Source: Aptenodytes patagonicus
Lineage: Eukaryota > Chordata > Aves > Sphenisciformes > Spheniscidae
Direction of reading: 5' to 3'
Length of the DNA: 64,000 nucleotides
Assembly (NCBI RefSeq): GCF_965638725.1
Contig: NC_134955.1
Coordinates: forward strand, 9,700,316-9,764,315
In this document: in pieces, positions 36,952 to 48,301 of the stretch
Numbering within the stretch: the stretch's first letter is position 1
How the letters are laid out: each line of letters starts with the position of its first letter
The notes under the pieces: model-generated
Told to the model about the DNA's origin: nothing
Seen by the model: only the letters and a program-made list of their open reading frames with translations
Databases searched by the model: none
Translations under genes and position numbers: made by a program

Positions 36952-39900
36952 AATAATTTGGGAATATATAGTAAAAGTCAATAACCCTTCCTTACCGAGG
37001 GCTTTGTGGGTCGCTTTTGAAAGCAAAGCAGTGCTCATGCGGAATTTGCAGGGAGCTCTACTTTTGAAACCAGCAGGAGGCCCAGTGCTTCCACTTACCT
37101 TTCCTAAAAAAAGTTTCTGTCTGTCTGTGAACATGCAAAACAAACAGATACATTGCTATTTTATGTGAATCTGATTGAATCTGTCATTGTTTATGCTCCA
37201 ATTTAGCTTCCTTTCTATTGATACAATTCACTTTGTCATTGGAGTAATATTGGCATACTTTTAAATCGGTAATACTTTGAATAACTGGATTTGGACTTTT
37301 TTTCTCTGAGCCTTTTCTGTCACCACAGTAGAGTAACTACTGTCTTGCCGTTGCACTGTCTAGCACACCCTTGCTTCCCCATCTCTTAACTATTAAAGAA
37401 GATTAGGTAAAATATTATTATTTAATATTAAGTAGGGAAACCCAAAATGTAAGTATATCAAGGTGTGTGTAAGTACATATGTAGGTAGAAAAGAAGGGGT
37501 ACTAGAAGACCAGTAAGGTTCTCACGACTTTAAAGGCCAATCTTAAATTTGTATAGTGTATTCCTTATATAGGGGGTGATAGGAAAAGCATCTGCTTTCA
37601 AAAGAATTGAGAAAAAAGAATTGAAAATAATTCTTTCAAAAGGATTGAGAAATAGGAAAAGATTAGACCTTTAGTAAAAGCATTTGTTTTATGAAATAGC
37701 TCCTATGACTGACATTTATATTTTAGTAAAGTGGCATGCAATGTGGGTATTCATTAACACATATGTGTATATTGTGCAGTTGTAGTCATTTATTACAACT
37801 AGCAGTGATAGGATGCCGAGAGATGTCAAGGTCAATCTTGGCCCTGATCCATTGCAGCAATTCTAAGTTTCTGAAGATTGATCTTAGTGAAAAGAGAAAG
37901 ATAACTCGGAACACAGAGAATGGAGATTTTCAGCTGAAAGGGGCAGAATGGGAAAAAAGTGCTGAAAAGTAAGAGGAAGGTACCCACATTCAGTCAAGAG
38001 GAAAATTTTTGGAGGAGAGAGCATAATACAAGTGTTGTAATTTCACACTTTTTCTAGCGTTTTTCTTTCATCATTTGGTATCAGTCAAATATACAATTTA
38101 TAAGCATTTCTGTTTTCCTAAAACGTGTGGTTTTATATGCTAGATGCCAAAATCATGAATGTAAAGGTTCCTTTTTTTAATCCTTACGGCAGAAAAAGTG
38201 TGCAATACTAATGCTGAAGTAGTGGGTCATGTTGTCTTTAGGTGCCACCTGGTGGAGTTTTTACAGCATGTTAAAAGTGCTGCTGTTTCTTTCTGATTGC
38301 ATTAGTCATGCAGATAAGTATGTGCTGAGCACAGAAAAGGTTGCTGCAAGAATCAGAAGTTAGAGATACAGAGATTAGATAAAGATGATGACTGGGAGTG
38401 CAAAGGCTGCAGCAGGGAGAGTTAGTCAGATAATGCACATCTTTATAGTATGGGTTTCAGAGATTTCCAGTTCTCATAACTCTTAAAATCTTCTCCTTCA
38501 TTTAACATATAATTAGTGACAGCCTCTTTACTGTGAAGCAAATAATGTTCTTGGTAATGATGTTTTGAAATTCAGATGATGACATTCTGGAGTTACAGTC
38601 TAACCTTTTTTGAGGGGAATGCTGTCAAGGTATTTTAGGGTTTGTTTTTGTAATTGTACAGACATCTTGAGGTGATGCATTGCTATTAATATAACCCCAA
38701 AGATCGTGTTAAATAGCAAAAGGGTTTATGTAAATTTTATAGTAGAATAGTCACTATATACATTGTTGTTAGACGTCTTCAGGACTTAAGAGTCAATTAT
38801 ATGAGTTACAGTAGGACTTGTCCCATGGGAGAAAGTACTGTCATTTTGCTTAACCAAAGAGTTTAGAAGCATATTATTTTCTGCTTAGGCCTCAGGAATA
38901 AGGTCCTTTTCACATGTCCACACAGGTCCTACCTGAAGCATGAGCTAGTGCATGATAAAGCAGGATTGCATTTTGGATGCTGCCTCCTGCGAGCAGGTGA
39001 GACATCTGGGAAGAGGCAGGGAAGGGAGAGGAAACACTTCTGTCTACCTGCCAGGAAGGGTAGTTGTGCAAGGTAGAGAAAGGATGTCATGCTGTGAGAC
39101 ATGAGAAAAACTCTGCTTTTAAGAAAGATGCGTTCATTTGCCATATTTATACAGCGTTACACACCGGTCAGACATGTGCCTTCATCTTTGGCATTCAAAA
39201 TTTGTTTCCAAAGTTGGGATCCTTTAGTCCTGGGTTATGCAAATGAATACATCATGTAGACAGAAATTTTGTGTAGCTAAACTGACCATAAATGACATAA
39301 AGGTCAGAGTTTTGAGACAAAAAATGTATATATGTGCTCTGTAACTATACAGATTTGATCCCATAGAGGGAGTATTCTACATACACTTGGTAGTGTGTTA
39401 TAATTTATAATTTAGCACATTCATCTCTCTGTATTTAAGTGTTGATATTTGATATGCTTATGAAAATGTTAATTTTGGAGAAGCAAGTCTTTTACTTATC
39501 TAGCCAACAAAGACAGTATGACAGTATCCCAGCCACCACTCCTGTACAGTACTTAAAAACTTTTTGAAAGGCTTTTCTGTTGAGAGAAGTTAGTCAATAG
39601 TCAATTAAAGTTACGAAGTCTGAGGGCAGCTAAAGTATTCTTATGTTAGCGGCAGCAGGCAATGCAGCCTGCAGCATCAGTGACAGTATTAACATTTAAA
39701 GTGGCGGGAATGGTAAACTGTGCTGTTAACTGCTTGTGTCACCATCTAAACTATATAGACTTTTTATTTTGCATTTTGTATGCACGTTCATTCGTACTTA
39801 CATTCAATGGTACCTAGGAGAGTGTCTTCCGTTGGCTTGATATTTACAGTTTGAAAAGTTACAGCTGCTGGGAACAGACGCAGTTTAAATACTGATTCTC

Positions 39901-40686
39901 AGAAGTGTGGAGTGTGCATGTGTGTGAATTCATGTTTTCACACAGATTGCTCTAAGAATCTGTAAAAGCCACAAAAGCTACAGCTCTTCCACTTTTACAA
40001 TGAATTTTGCATGGCTTTTTTTTGTTTTAAAAAGCAGATTTTCATCACTGAGATACCCTGAAAAGTTATGTCAGAAAGATGGATTTAACATTTAATGTGT
40101 TATTTAAAATATATACTAATAAATCACATTTTTTGCACTCGGTTGAGAGTTGTGTTGGTATTCCAGCATGGATATTCCGCCATCTCTTCTTTTTAGTTTA
40201 GTTGTCTCTTTTTCTGCCCCTTTTAGTTGATTTCATTATGTTGGTGTTCCTGGCTGGTTCAATAATGTATTTTATATCAACTTCCCACTTTCAGCAAAAA
40301 TTACTAGATTTTCTCCTTTCTAGGGGAAAAGCTTCTAAAAATCTGTACAGGAACTGCCGTGCTGTACTTTAGATGCATGGGTTTGCAGGCAGTGAGCTGT
40401 GACACTTCTGCTCCCCTTGTTCGTTTCTGCTCCTTATGCGTGTTGTCTCTCAAATTTGGGCCATTTGTTGTGCTGTTTCTTAATGATAAGTAGAAGAGTC
40501 CCACTATGTTTGTGAACTATTGTACTGCATCTAATTTGTCACTTGTTTCTGTTTCTTTGTGTTTGGAGTCCCTTCCAGAAGGCCTCTCTTCTCTGTATTT
40601 GAAAAGATGTTGGTGCTGTTCAACCCAATCCTGATTTAGACATGTCACTACTACCACAGTGTATTAATATAATTGTAATAATTTGA

Positions 40687-40691
40687 ATAAA
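40687..40691. repeat. Target-site duplication, left copy (ATAAA)
   Basis: The five bases ATAAA immediately precede the LTR and are repeated at 41770-41774. A 5-bp duplication is the size reported for ERVL/ERV3-like integration. Confidence 0.8.
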
Positions 40692-40870
40692 TGTATTGGG
40701 TTTGCATGGCAAGATTTTGGTAGCGGGGGGGGCTATGGAGGTGGCTTCTGTGAGAAGATGCCATGAGCTTCCTCCATGTCTGACAGCAAGTTCCAGATGG
40801 CTCCAAGATGGATCTGCTGCTGGCCAAGGCTGAGCCAAACAGTGGCATTGGTAGCGCCTGCATGATAGCA

Positions 40871-40878
40871 TATTTAAG
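40871..40878 (+). promoter_or_regulatory. LTR TATA-like box
   Basis: TATTTAAG lies about 180 bases into the LTR. It would place transcription start near 40900 and give a short U3 region. Confidence 0.5.
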
Positions 40879-41165
40879 AAGGGGTAAAAACTGCTGTGCA
40901 ACAGCAGCTGGGAGAGAGGAGTGAGAATATGTGAGAGAAACAACTCTGCAGACACCAAGGTCAGTGAAGAAGGAGGCGGAGGAGGTGCTCCAGGCACCGC
41001 AGCAGAGATTCCCCTGCAGCCCATGGTGAAGACCATGGTGAGGCAGGCTGTTCCCATGCAGCCCATGGAGGTTAGTGGTGGAGCAGATATCCACCTGCAG
41101 CCTGTGGAGGACCCCACGCCGGAGTAGGTGGATGCGCCCGAAGGAGGCTGTGACCACGTGGAGAG

Positions 41166-41372
41166 CCCATGCTGGAGCAGGCTCCTGGCAGGACCTGTGG
41201 ACCTGTGGAGAGAGGAGCCCACACTGGAGCAGTCTGTTCCTGAGGGACTGCACCCTGTGGAAGGGACCCATGCTGGAGCAGTTAGTGAAGAACTGCAGCC
41301 CGTGGGAAGGACCCACCTTGGAGAAGTTTGTGAAGGACTGTCTCCTGTGGGTGAGACCCCACGCTGGAGCAG
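41166..41372 (+). repeat. Degenerate 45-52 bp tandem repeats inside LTR
   Basis: Five copies of a CCCAYRCTGGAGCAG-like block start at 41166, 41218, 41267, 41312 and 41358 (spacings 52, 49, 45 and 46). Between them are variants of CTGYRSCCYGTGGGAAGG. The fourth copy is the most diverged (CTTGGAGAAG). Repeat periods near multiples of three keep frames open on both strands across this part. Confidence 0.75.
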
Positions 41373-41580
41373 GGGAAGAGTTTGAGGAGGAAGGAGCATC
41401 AGAGACAACACGTAATGAACTGACCACAACCCCTATTCCCCGTCCCCCTGTGCCGCTGGGGGGGAGGAGATAGAGAAATGGGGAGTGAAGTTGAGCCTGG
41501 GAAGAAGGGAGGGGTGTGGGGGGGGAGGTGTTTTAAGATTTGGTTTTATTTCTCATTATCCTACTCTGATTCAGATTGGC

Positions 41581-41586
41581 AATAAA
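41581..41586 (+). terminator. LTR polyadenylation signal
   Basis: AATAAA lies about 700 bases after the TATA-like box and is followed by AAGTCTGTTTTGCCCGTG, a GU-rich element. It would define the R/U5 border near 41605. Confidence 0.55.
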
Positions 41587-41769
41587 TTAAATTATTTTCC
41601 CCAAGTCAAGTCTGTTTTGCCCGTGATAGTAATGGCTGAGTGATCTCCCTGTCCTTATCTCGACCCACGAGCCTTTTGTCACAGTTTCTCTCCCCTGTCC
41701 AGTTGAGGAGGGGGAGTGATAGAGCGGCTTGGTGGGCACGTGGCAGCCAGCCAAGGTCAACCCACCACA

Positions 41770-41774
41770 ATAAA
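41770..41774. repeat. Target-site duplication, right copy (ATAAA)
   Basis: This directly follows the terminal CA of the LTR and is identical to 40687-40691. Confidence 0.8.
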
Positions 41775-44700
41775 TTAATCGATATTATTTGTTATTAATA
41801 AAATATAATTGTTTTTACTGAGTTCATGCTGGTTTCAGTTTATAATGTGTAGGATTTATTAGTGAAATTGATTTCAGAAGTATGCCACTCCCTTCCCTGA
41901 TGCCTGTGTCTGGTCTGCTAGATTTGTCACATTACAACAATACAAACCAGTACGCAGAGGGCTATTTATGAAGTCTCAAAGCACTATGCCAGCAAACTTA
42001 AAATTAACTGTGAGCAACTAATTAACAATTATACAACTTGAAAGAAGTGCTAATTAAAAAGTTTTTAAGAGATGAGTTTTCAGTTGAAATACAAAATTAG
42101 CCAGAGACTTAGTGCCTGAAATAGAAATTTGGACTGATTAGCAGAAATGCAAAAAGCACTAGCTGTGTAAGAAATGAATTTTTAATTTTCTCTTCAGGTA
42201 AGTCTCTGCCAATCTTTAGGATCAGAAGAAGATAAACTTTTGGATAGAAAGTATAAATCAAACTATTTTTCAGTGTTGGTGTTTCAGTCTTACACCTGTT
42301 TGCGGTGTGTTCAATCACGGAAGTTGGAGATTTTGGCAGAGAGAGCATGGCTCTCTGCATCTCTCTGATGATTTCTGTGCTACTGAGTTCAAAATGCCTG
42401 CCTTATTCCAAGAACACAAAATGAGGTAAGAAACAACAGGGTAGAAGTTGTCTGGAAGACTTGGAGTTGCTTGTTTAAAGGTACTCAAGTCTGGTAACTG
42501 GGGGAGCTTTGTGTGTTGTGAGGTTTTTCTCCTCCTTGCCATTATGTCCTGTTCTTCTATGGAATGTCGGGAATGGGAATCCAGTGGCTTCAGAAGTGGT
42601 TTAGATGCTGCATTTTTACAAGACAAAGTGGTGAAAGGTGCATAAATGGAATAAAAGCATTAAGAACCGATCTACCTGCAGACTCTTTGAAAACATCTTT
42701 TGAAATTGCCTGGTTTTATGCATTGTGTCTTGTATATGAGTATGTGTAGGGTGATGGAGAGGAATGAGGTTATTTTGATAGTGCAGAGTAATGTCTGCGT
42801 GTTAATTCAGCAGCTAAGTACTTTGCTTAGCTGTGTTTGCGCCTGAGTTAATGATGGGTGCTTTTTCCTTAAACATGAATCATTGTCAAACCCTGCTTCT
42901 TACCGCCAAGTATATCTCTAGGATGACCTCATTTTTGAAATGTTATTTTTGATAGTCTGTCTCTTTTCTGGAAATCATACTGTTTTAGGAGTATACTTGG
43001 CAATCTAAAGGAAGTAATGAGGCCTCCTGTGGAGTGGGAAAGCTGAATTCCACTGAGCATTACACTAGAGATCTGGGTTCGGTGCTACCTTGCACATACA
43101 TGAGGTGAGTCATCACAGCAGATAAGGTTGCACAAAAAAGGCACAGTTCACCACATAAAAAATTAAAGAAAGCCCAAACCATGCCAGCCTTGAAATAATA
43201 GAAGTCATGAATAATCCTGAAGGCAGTCTTGCACCTTGCTCCTGGCTGTTCATATGCTGTACTCCAACCACCCTTTAAAATTACTATTGCAGAACCATTT
43301 CATCTTGGCTCAATAAACACTAATAGGTTTGACAATAATAAAGTTTATTTAATAGTACTGGAATGGGTTGCATATTTTGTTTTTTCCTGTTATGAAATGA
43401 AAGAGGTTGGAAGAGAATCTACATGCCACTTAAATATTTTTCTTTGTGTGTTGGGAATTGATGCTGTCATAAATCTGTGCATTTTCAGATGATGATGTAG
43501 TCTATAGATCTCAAAATTTGGGAGATTTTATGCAAAGCCTCTAAAATTCAGGTGGATTTTACTGTGAATATGCATATGCTCATAACTTAATTCAAATAGG
43601 CATTAATGGGAAAAGCCTTTGTATGGACCTGTAAGGTTTGTTCTTTATTAGTTTACACTATACTTAGGGGCACTTATACTATACTTAAGCACTGTGCTGA
43701 AAACCTGTTATGTCTTTAAGGGTTAGCATTGTGTAAGATTATATTTTCAGAACTGTGTAAATATTATTGCCATATAAAGTGAGTTTTTATTCATGCTTGC
43801 CAATAGTTACTGTAAAAGATAGGCTCCAGTTATCCTCAGGATTAGAATTGCTGCAGTTTGGAGATGTAGATGGTTTCTAATTGTAGCAGCATTGGAATGT
43901 GAATGGTCTCTGACTCACTAATAATTTTCTTCAAAGCTGCAGCCCATCCTATCAAGGAATGTGAAATCGTATCAGCGATTACAATCTGCACTACTTACAT
44001 TAACTACTTAGAATAATGGAGACTGGCTCATGCCAAACATAAAAGTGCAATGATTGCAGTGAAACTGTATTATAATGGTACACTGAGTTTCATTAAGAGG
44101 CATTTTCATCATACAGCATAGCTGATTCAGAGCAAAGATGTCATTCAAGTATTTCAGTCCAATATGCCTTTGCTCACCGTTACTAACGCCATGCATTGAT
44201 GAACAGAAATTATGATAAAGGTAGCATTTTCTTTGAAGCTACTTAAGGCTGATTTTTTTTAAGTGTACAAACAAGATATATATTTCATAAACAGGAATAG
44301 CAACTGGCATATGTTGACTGATTATTTAACTTTCCTCTTTTATTTTAAACAGCTTAAATTAGATGAATCTTAAACAGATTTAAAGTTAGGCCACTATTTT
44401 TCTCAGGAAAAATCATGAACTTATGTGTTAGCCATGTCTTAGGCTTTTGGCATGATCATGGTCTGTTGTTGAATTTCTTACTTTTTTTCTTTGCAAGATC
44501 CATCAGTTTAAGTATTCGGAAGACTTATGGACTACATCGATAGTATATCATGGTTTAAATGGATTCTGTGCAGTTCCATCTTCAGCTGCTGTGACCTCAT
44601 TCCCTCTTTATGCTAGCTGGTTGCCGCAGCAGTGCTTTTGGCAGTTCTTTCTGTATATTTCTTTCTGTAGTTTATCACGAAAAACCAAATGATCCAGCAG

Positions 44701-46600
44701 AGAGGTTAACCCTATGTATAAAAATTCTGGAGGGGAAAACAGAGTACACTAAATCAATAACAAAATAACTTTCTTTTTTTAAAAGGAGTGCCCATCCATC
44801 ATCATGTCAAGTCAATTCTGATTAATAAACATAAGAGTATGAAAAGATCGCCAAGTGCCGCTGTCTGTAAGAGCAGATGTAAGATGACCTTAATCATTAG
44901 CTCCCTGAGAACCACCTACATGCTTGATTGAAGCTTCAGTCTCTCAGTAGTGGGCAGATTGTAATCCACGCATTTAAAGTTAGTGTGTTTCAGACAATAC
45001 CTGTGCCTCTAGTCATCGACACACTCAAAAATACAGATTATGTAAAGTGAAAAGTATTCCTCTCAGAAATACTAATTCTGGTGGATAGCCTGTTGTCACG
45101 TAAAGTGGTTACTTCTGACAAAGAACTTTTAGATAAGCCTGGTTCCTGTAGTTATGATGATGATGTGGAATCGCGGTGGATGGAAAGAACTGGCATAAAG
45201 CTATGGAAATCGATAGAGTGCAGCCAATTAGGAGTTAAAGCATCTCCTAACCTGGGGGAGAGATGACAAGAAGTAGGACTGGGCTTTTTAGGATAAGAAG
45301 ACTGAATTAGAAAGGAAGCCTAGAAGGAATCTTGCAGTTCTATACATAGAAGTGATTTTTTTGTTATGTAGCTGAAATTATTAAAACAATTTGAAAACAG
45401 TTTAAAGCTCCTTAAGGGAAATGATTGGGGATTTCTTTTCCTCTTGCTTTAACTTTGGTTAAAATATATTTTCCAGAAGCATTAGTATTCTTTCTAGGGC
45501 TTCTTACTGTTTAGGCAGGTCTGTTACTGTCCGTTTTCTGCTGCCTCTTGGAAAATTGTTTTCCCATCTCTTCAATTGACTCATTTGAACAATAGTTCAA
45601 TGCCCTAATGCAATGAAAGACAAGCTTTCAATTAATTCTGGGGCACTTCTGCTGTTTTCTTACTTTAAGGACTAAATTGCAGCAAGAATGCAAAAAGGGT
45701 ATCTAATTTAAGCACATGTTTGGGGGTAGAGAGAGGGTAAATACAGTGAAGACTTGCTGGCTATTGCCACCCGGTCACAAAAATATCAAAGGAGGCAATT
45801 GTCTTTGAAAATGACCTAGGTGAACAAATAAGAGGGGGAAAGGCACAAGGAGGAAGACCATGTGAATAGGTGTACTGCTAGGAGCATAAGATACGCCTCC
45901 AGAGTGTTGGTTTTTAAAAATAAGGTATTATGTGCAATCTGGTGTATTCCCAAAGAATATGAAAAGTCTGGTCACAAGTGTTTTCCTACGACCCAAGGAT
46001 AAATCCTGGAGGGGGAACAGTATGGCTGTTGCTTACGGATACCTTCTCACATTTTGCAGCGGGGTGGTGGAACAATGGGCTCCTTCCTGAGCAGGGCTGA
46101 AAGAAGTTGCTTCATAGCTGGGAAAAGAAGGCTGGAAAACTTAAAAAGTAGGTGGAATAAAATACGAGGCAGCTGCATCAGCAATATTGCCCTAGCAATG
46201 GCTAATTCTGTGCCTTGCTGTTTCTTTGAAATGTCCTCTGCTGGACAGTCATAAATGTTCTGACACCTGCGGCACGTTTTCCTCCTTGGCTCTTGACAAA
46301 GTTCAAAATATGAATACTAAAACACAAGCTAAAACAAACCAAGGTAACAAGGCTGTGGCTAAGTGCCATTTTAAGACATTGGCTAAGGGGTTTTTTTCCT
46401 TTATAGCCCACATGAAAGTTGTCTAAAAATTCTCTTTGGCCCGGTTATAGCGAAATAGCTTCAGCACTGGAAGGCTGGCTGGAATCTCATCTCACTGGTG
46501 CTGTGCTAATGATCGTACTTCCTCTGGTTCAGTGCCATTGCTGTGGATGACATTAGTTAAGGTATCGTCAAAGCTTGGTCATTTACTATTACTAGAGTAA

Positions 46601-46630
46601 TAATATGTATCTATTACTAGATACATATTA
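46601..46630. repeat. Perfect 12-bp inverted repeat, 6-base spacer
   Basis: TAATATGTATCT (46601-46612) and AGATACATATTA (46619-46630) are exact reverse complements around ATTACT. It is a short AT-rich hairpin of unknown significance. Confidence 0.85.
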
Positions 46631-48288
46631 ATTAGTTATTGGGCAGCATCCATTGATTTGTTAAAATTACGGGACTCATACCTGTAAAATACGTTGCACT
46701 CAGAGCACGTATTCAAACTTTAAACCAGATGTACGATCCTTTTAGTAAATAAATGCCTCTTGTATTAAGCTGCATCCGTCCCACTGACAACATTTGTGAA
46801 GCAGTGTAATGTAGCAAATCATATCCAACATAAACAGATGAAATGCATCATAAATGAAACAGGATGCATCTGGAAAATGGTGTAATGAAAGTAATTGTAT
46901 GATTTCAGCAGATTGGGTATTTCTAATTAGCCCTGAATAGTTCATTTTCATGGATAAGTATATATCCGCGTAATTAAATGTGTAGTGCTTTCATGATAGT
47001 TCATGATCGGTGCTCTTTCCTTTTATTGCCAGCAGATGTCTCTCTTGAATATTGCATAGCGTGACAATTGATAATCTTAACTCTGATTTAAGGTCCGTGT
47101 GTAGGCTGTACAGCTGTTAAGTACCTCATTCTAGCTGGTTCCTAATTAACTGAAATTCTCTTCTGCTCTGTGCAGCAATGTGGCTTTGCACACAGACATC
47201 TAGAAATATATGGAGTTAACGGTAACCAAGAATGAATATGCACAAATGTCATCCAAATGTGCTTCGGTTCCATAAAAAATAATAAAGGAATGATGCACTG
47301 CAGGAAAGACAATTTGAAAAATACCTCATTTGATTTTGCTGGTGAAGAATAGTACAAAAAAGTGAGGGCTCAGACAAGGCTTGAATAATCTAGAAGAAAA
47401 AAATCTCTTGCCTAAAGCTTAGAGAAAACATCTTTGGTATAATCAGGAAATTACTCAAGTGTCATTTTAGATCCTATTCCCCAATTCACATTCTGAGCTG
47501 AAACAAGAAAGTACTCTAAGTAGGGGTGGCAAATAGGTAGTATAACCTTTTTTATTTTACCCTCACTAATACCGAAGTAAGATTTTGAATGAGAAGGTGG
47601 AATTTGAGGGGAATTTTGAGCAGGGTGGAATTTGAGTTCAGTCCAGTGTACAGGGATGGGAAAGCCTTACGGGGGCAGCTGCTGCTGTAAGGAACAAACT
47701 GGTGGAATTTTTGGGGCAGAAAACTGAATGTTGATGAGATGTTGGAAAGATGAAAGCAAGGCTTAAGTTGTCTTGTTATCAGTAGAGGGATGGGTCAAAG
47801 ATGTAATGTGGTTGAAATACCAGCTGCTGTGTTAGGTGGCAGAAATTTAGACATGCTAAAAATGAACAGGTACATACTATAGAAGTCCACAGAGAAAGAG
47901 AGAGAAGTCACAGAGGAGGTTCACTCGTTATGGAATAGAGTTTGGCAAGTAAATGTGGAAATTAGTGTATGTTGCAGAATAAGTTGTCTGAAAATAAGGT
48001 TTAAACCAGACATAGATTCACCAGGGATTTTCTCTGTATTAGCACAGCCTGGTGCTTCAGCCTGCTTCTTAGATAAAGGCTCGCAAGAAGGGTAAGAAAC
48101 TTCAGAAACGGAAAGGGTTATTGAGTAGTGAAAATGGGCTAATGGAAAGGTTCCAATTTTAACATGCCGAATGTAGATGGAGGTGGTGTGTTCGAGCAAG
48201 CGTGTGCAGCATTAGCATGCGCTTAAAAATACATGTCACTGAAATGCAAATATATTTTACACACAGGTCACTCAGTAATGATTGAGAT

Positions 48289-48301
48289 GGGGGGGGGGGG
48301 G
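48289..48301. repeat. Poly(G) tract
   Basis: This is a run of about 13 G, a simple homopolymer that is prone to sequencing-length error. Confidence 0.9.

Larger units (their letters stand above)
35581..40691. other. Intergenic, no gene recognised
   Basis: This is AT-rich sequence upstream of C11orf91. The only features I can support are a run of 17 C at 36935-36951 and ordinary short A/T tracts. Open frames are short and show no family resemblance. Confidence 0.6.
40692..41769 (+). mobile_element. Solo LTR of an avian endogenous retrovirus
   Basis: This 1078-bp element begins TGTATTGGG and ends CCACCACA, so it has the TG...CA termini of an LTR, and exact ATAAA duplications flank it. Plus orientation follows from a TATA-like TATTTAAG at 40871 and an AATAAA at 41581. 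No internal gag-pol-env sequence or second LTR is present, so it is a solo LTR left by LTR-LTR recombination. The 5-bp duplication suggests an ERVL/ERV3-type parent; the family name is not certain. It is GC-rich, with a degenerate tandem repeat in its middle. I recall similar long LTR copies in many bird genomes. Confidence 0.85.

Noticed and set aside
40921..41473. Plus-strand frames in the LTR as host genes
   Set aside because: They lie wholly inside the solo LTR, and the tandem repeats explain their openness.
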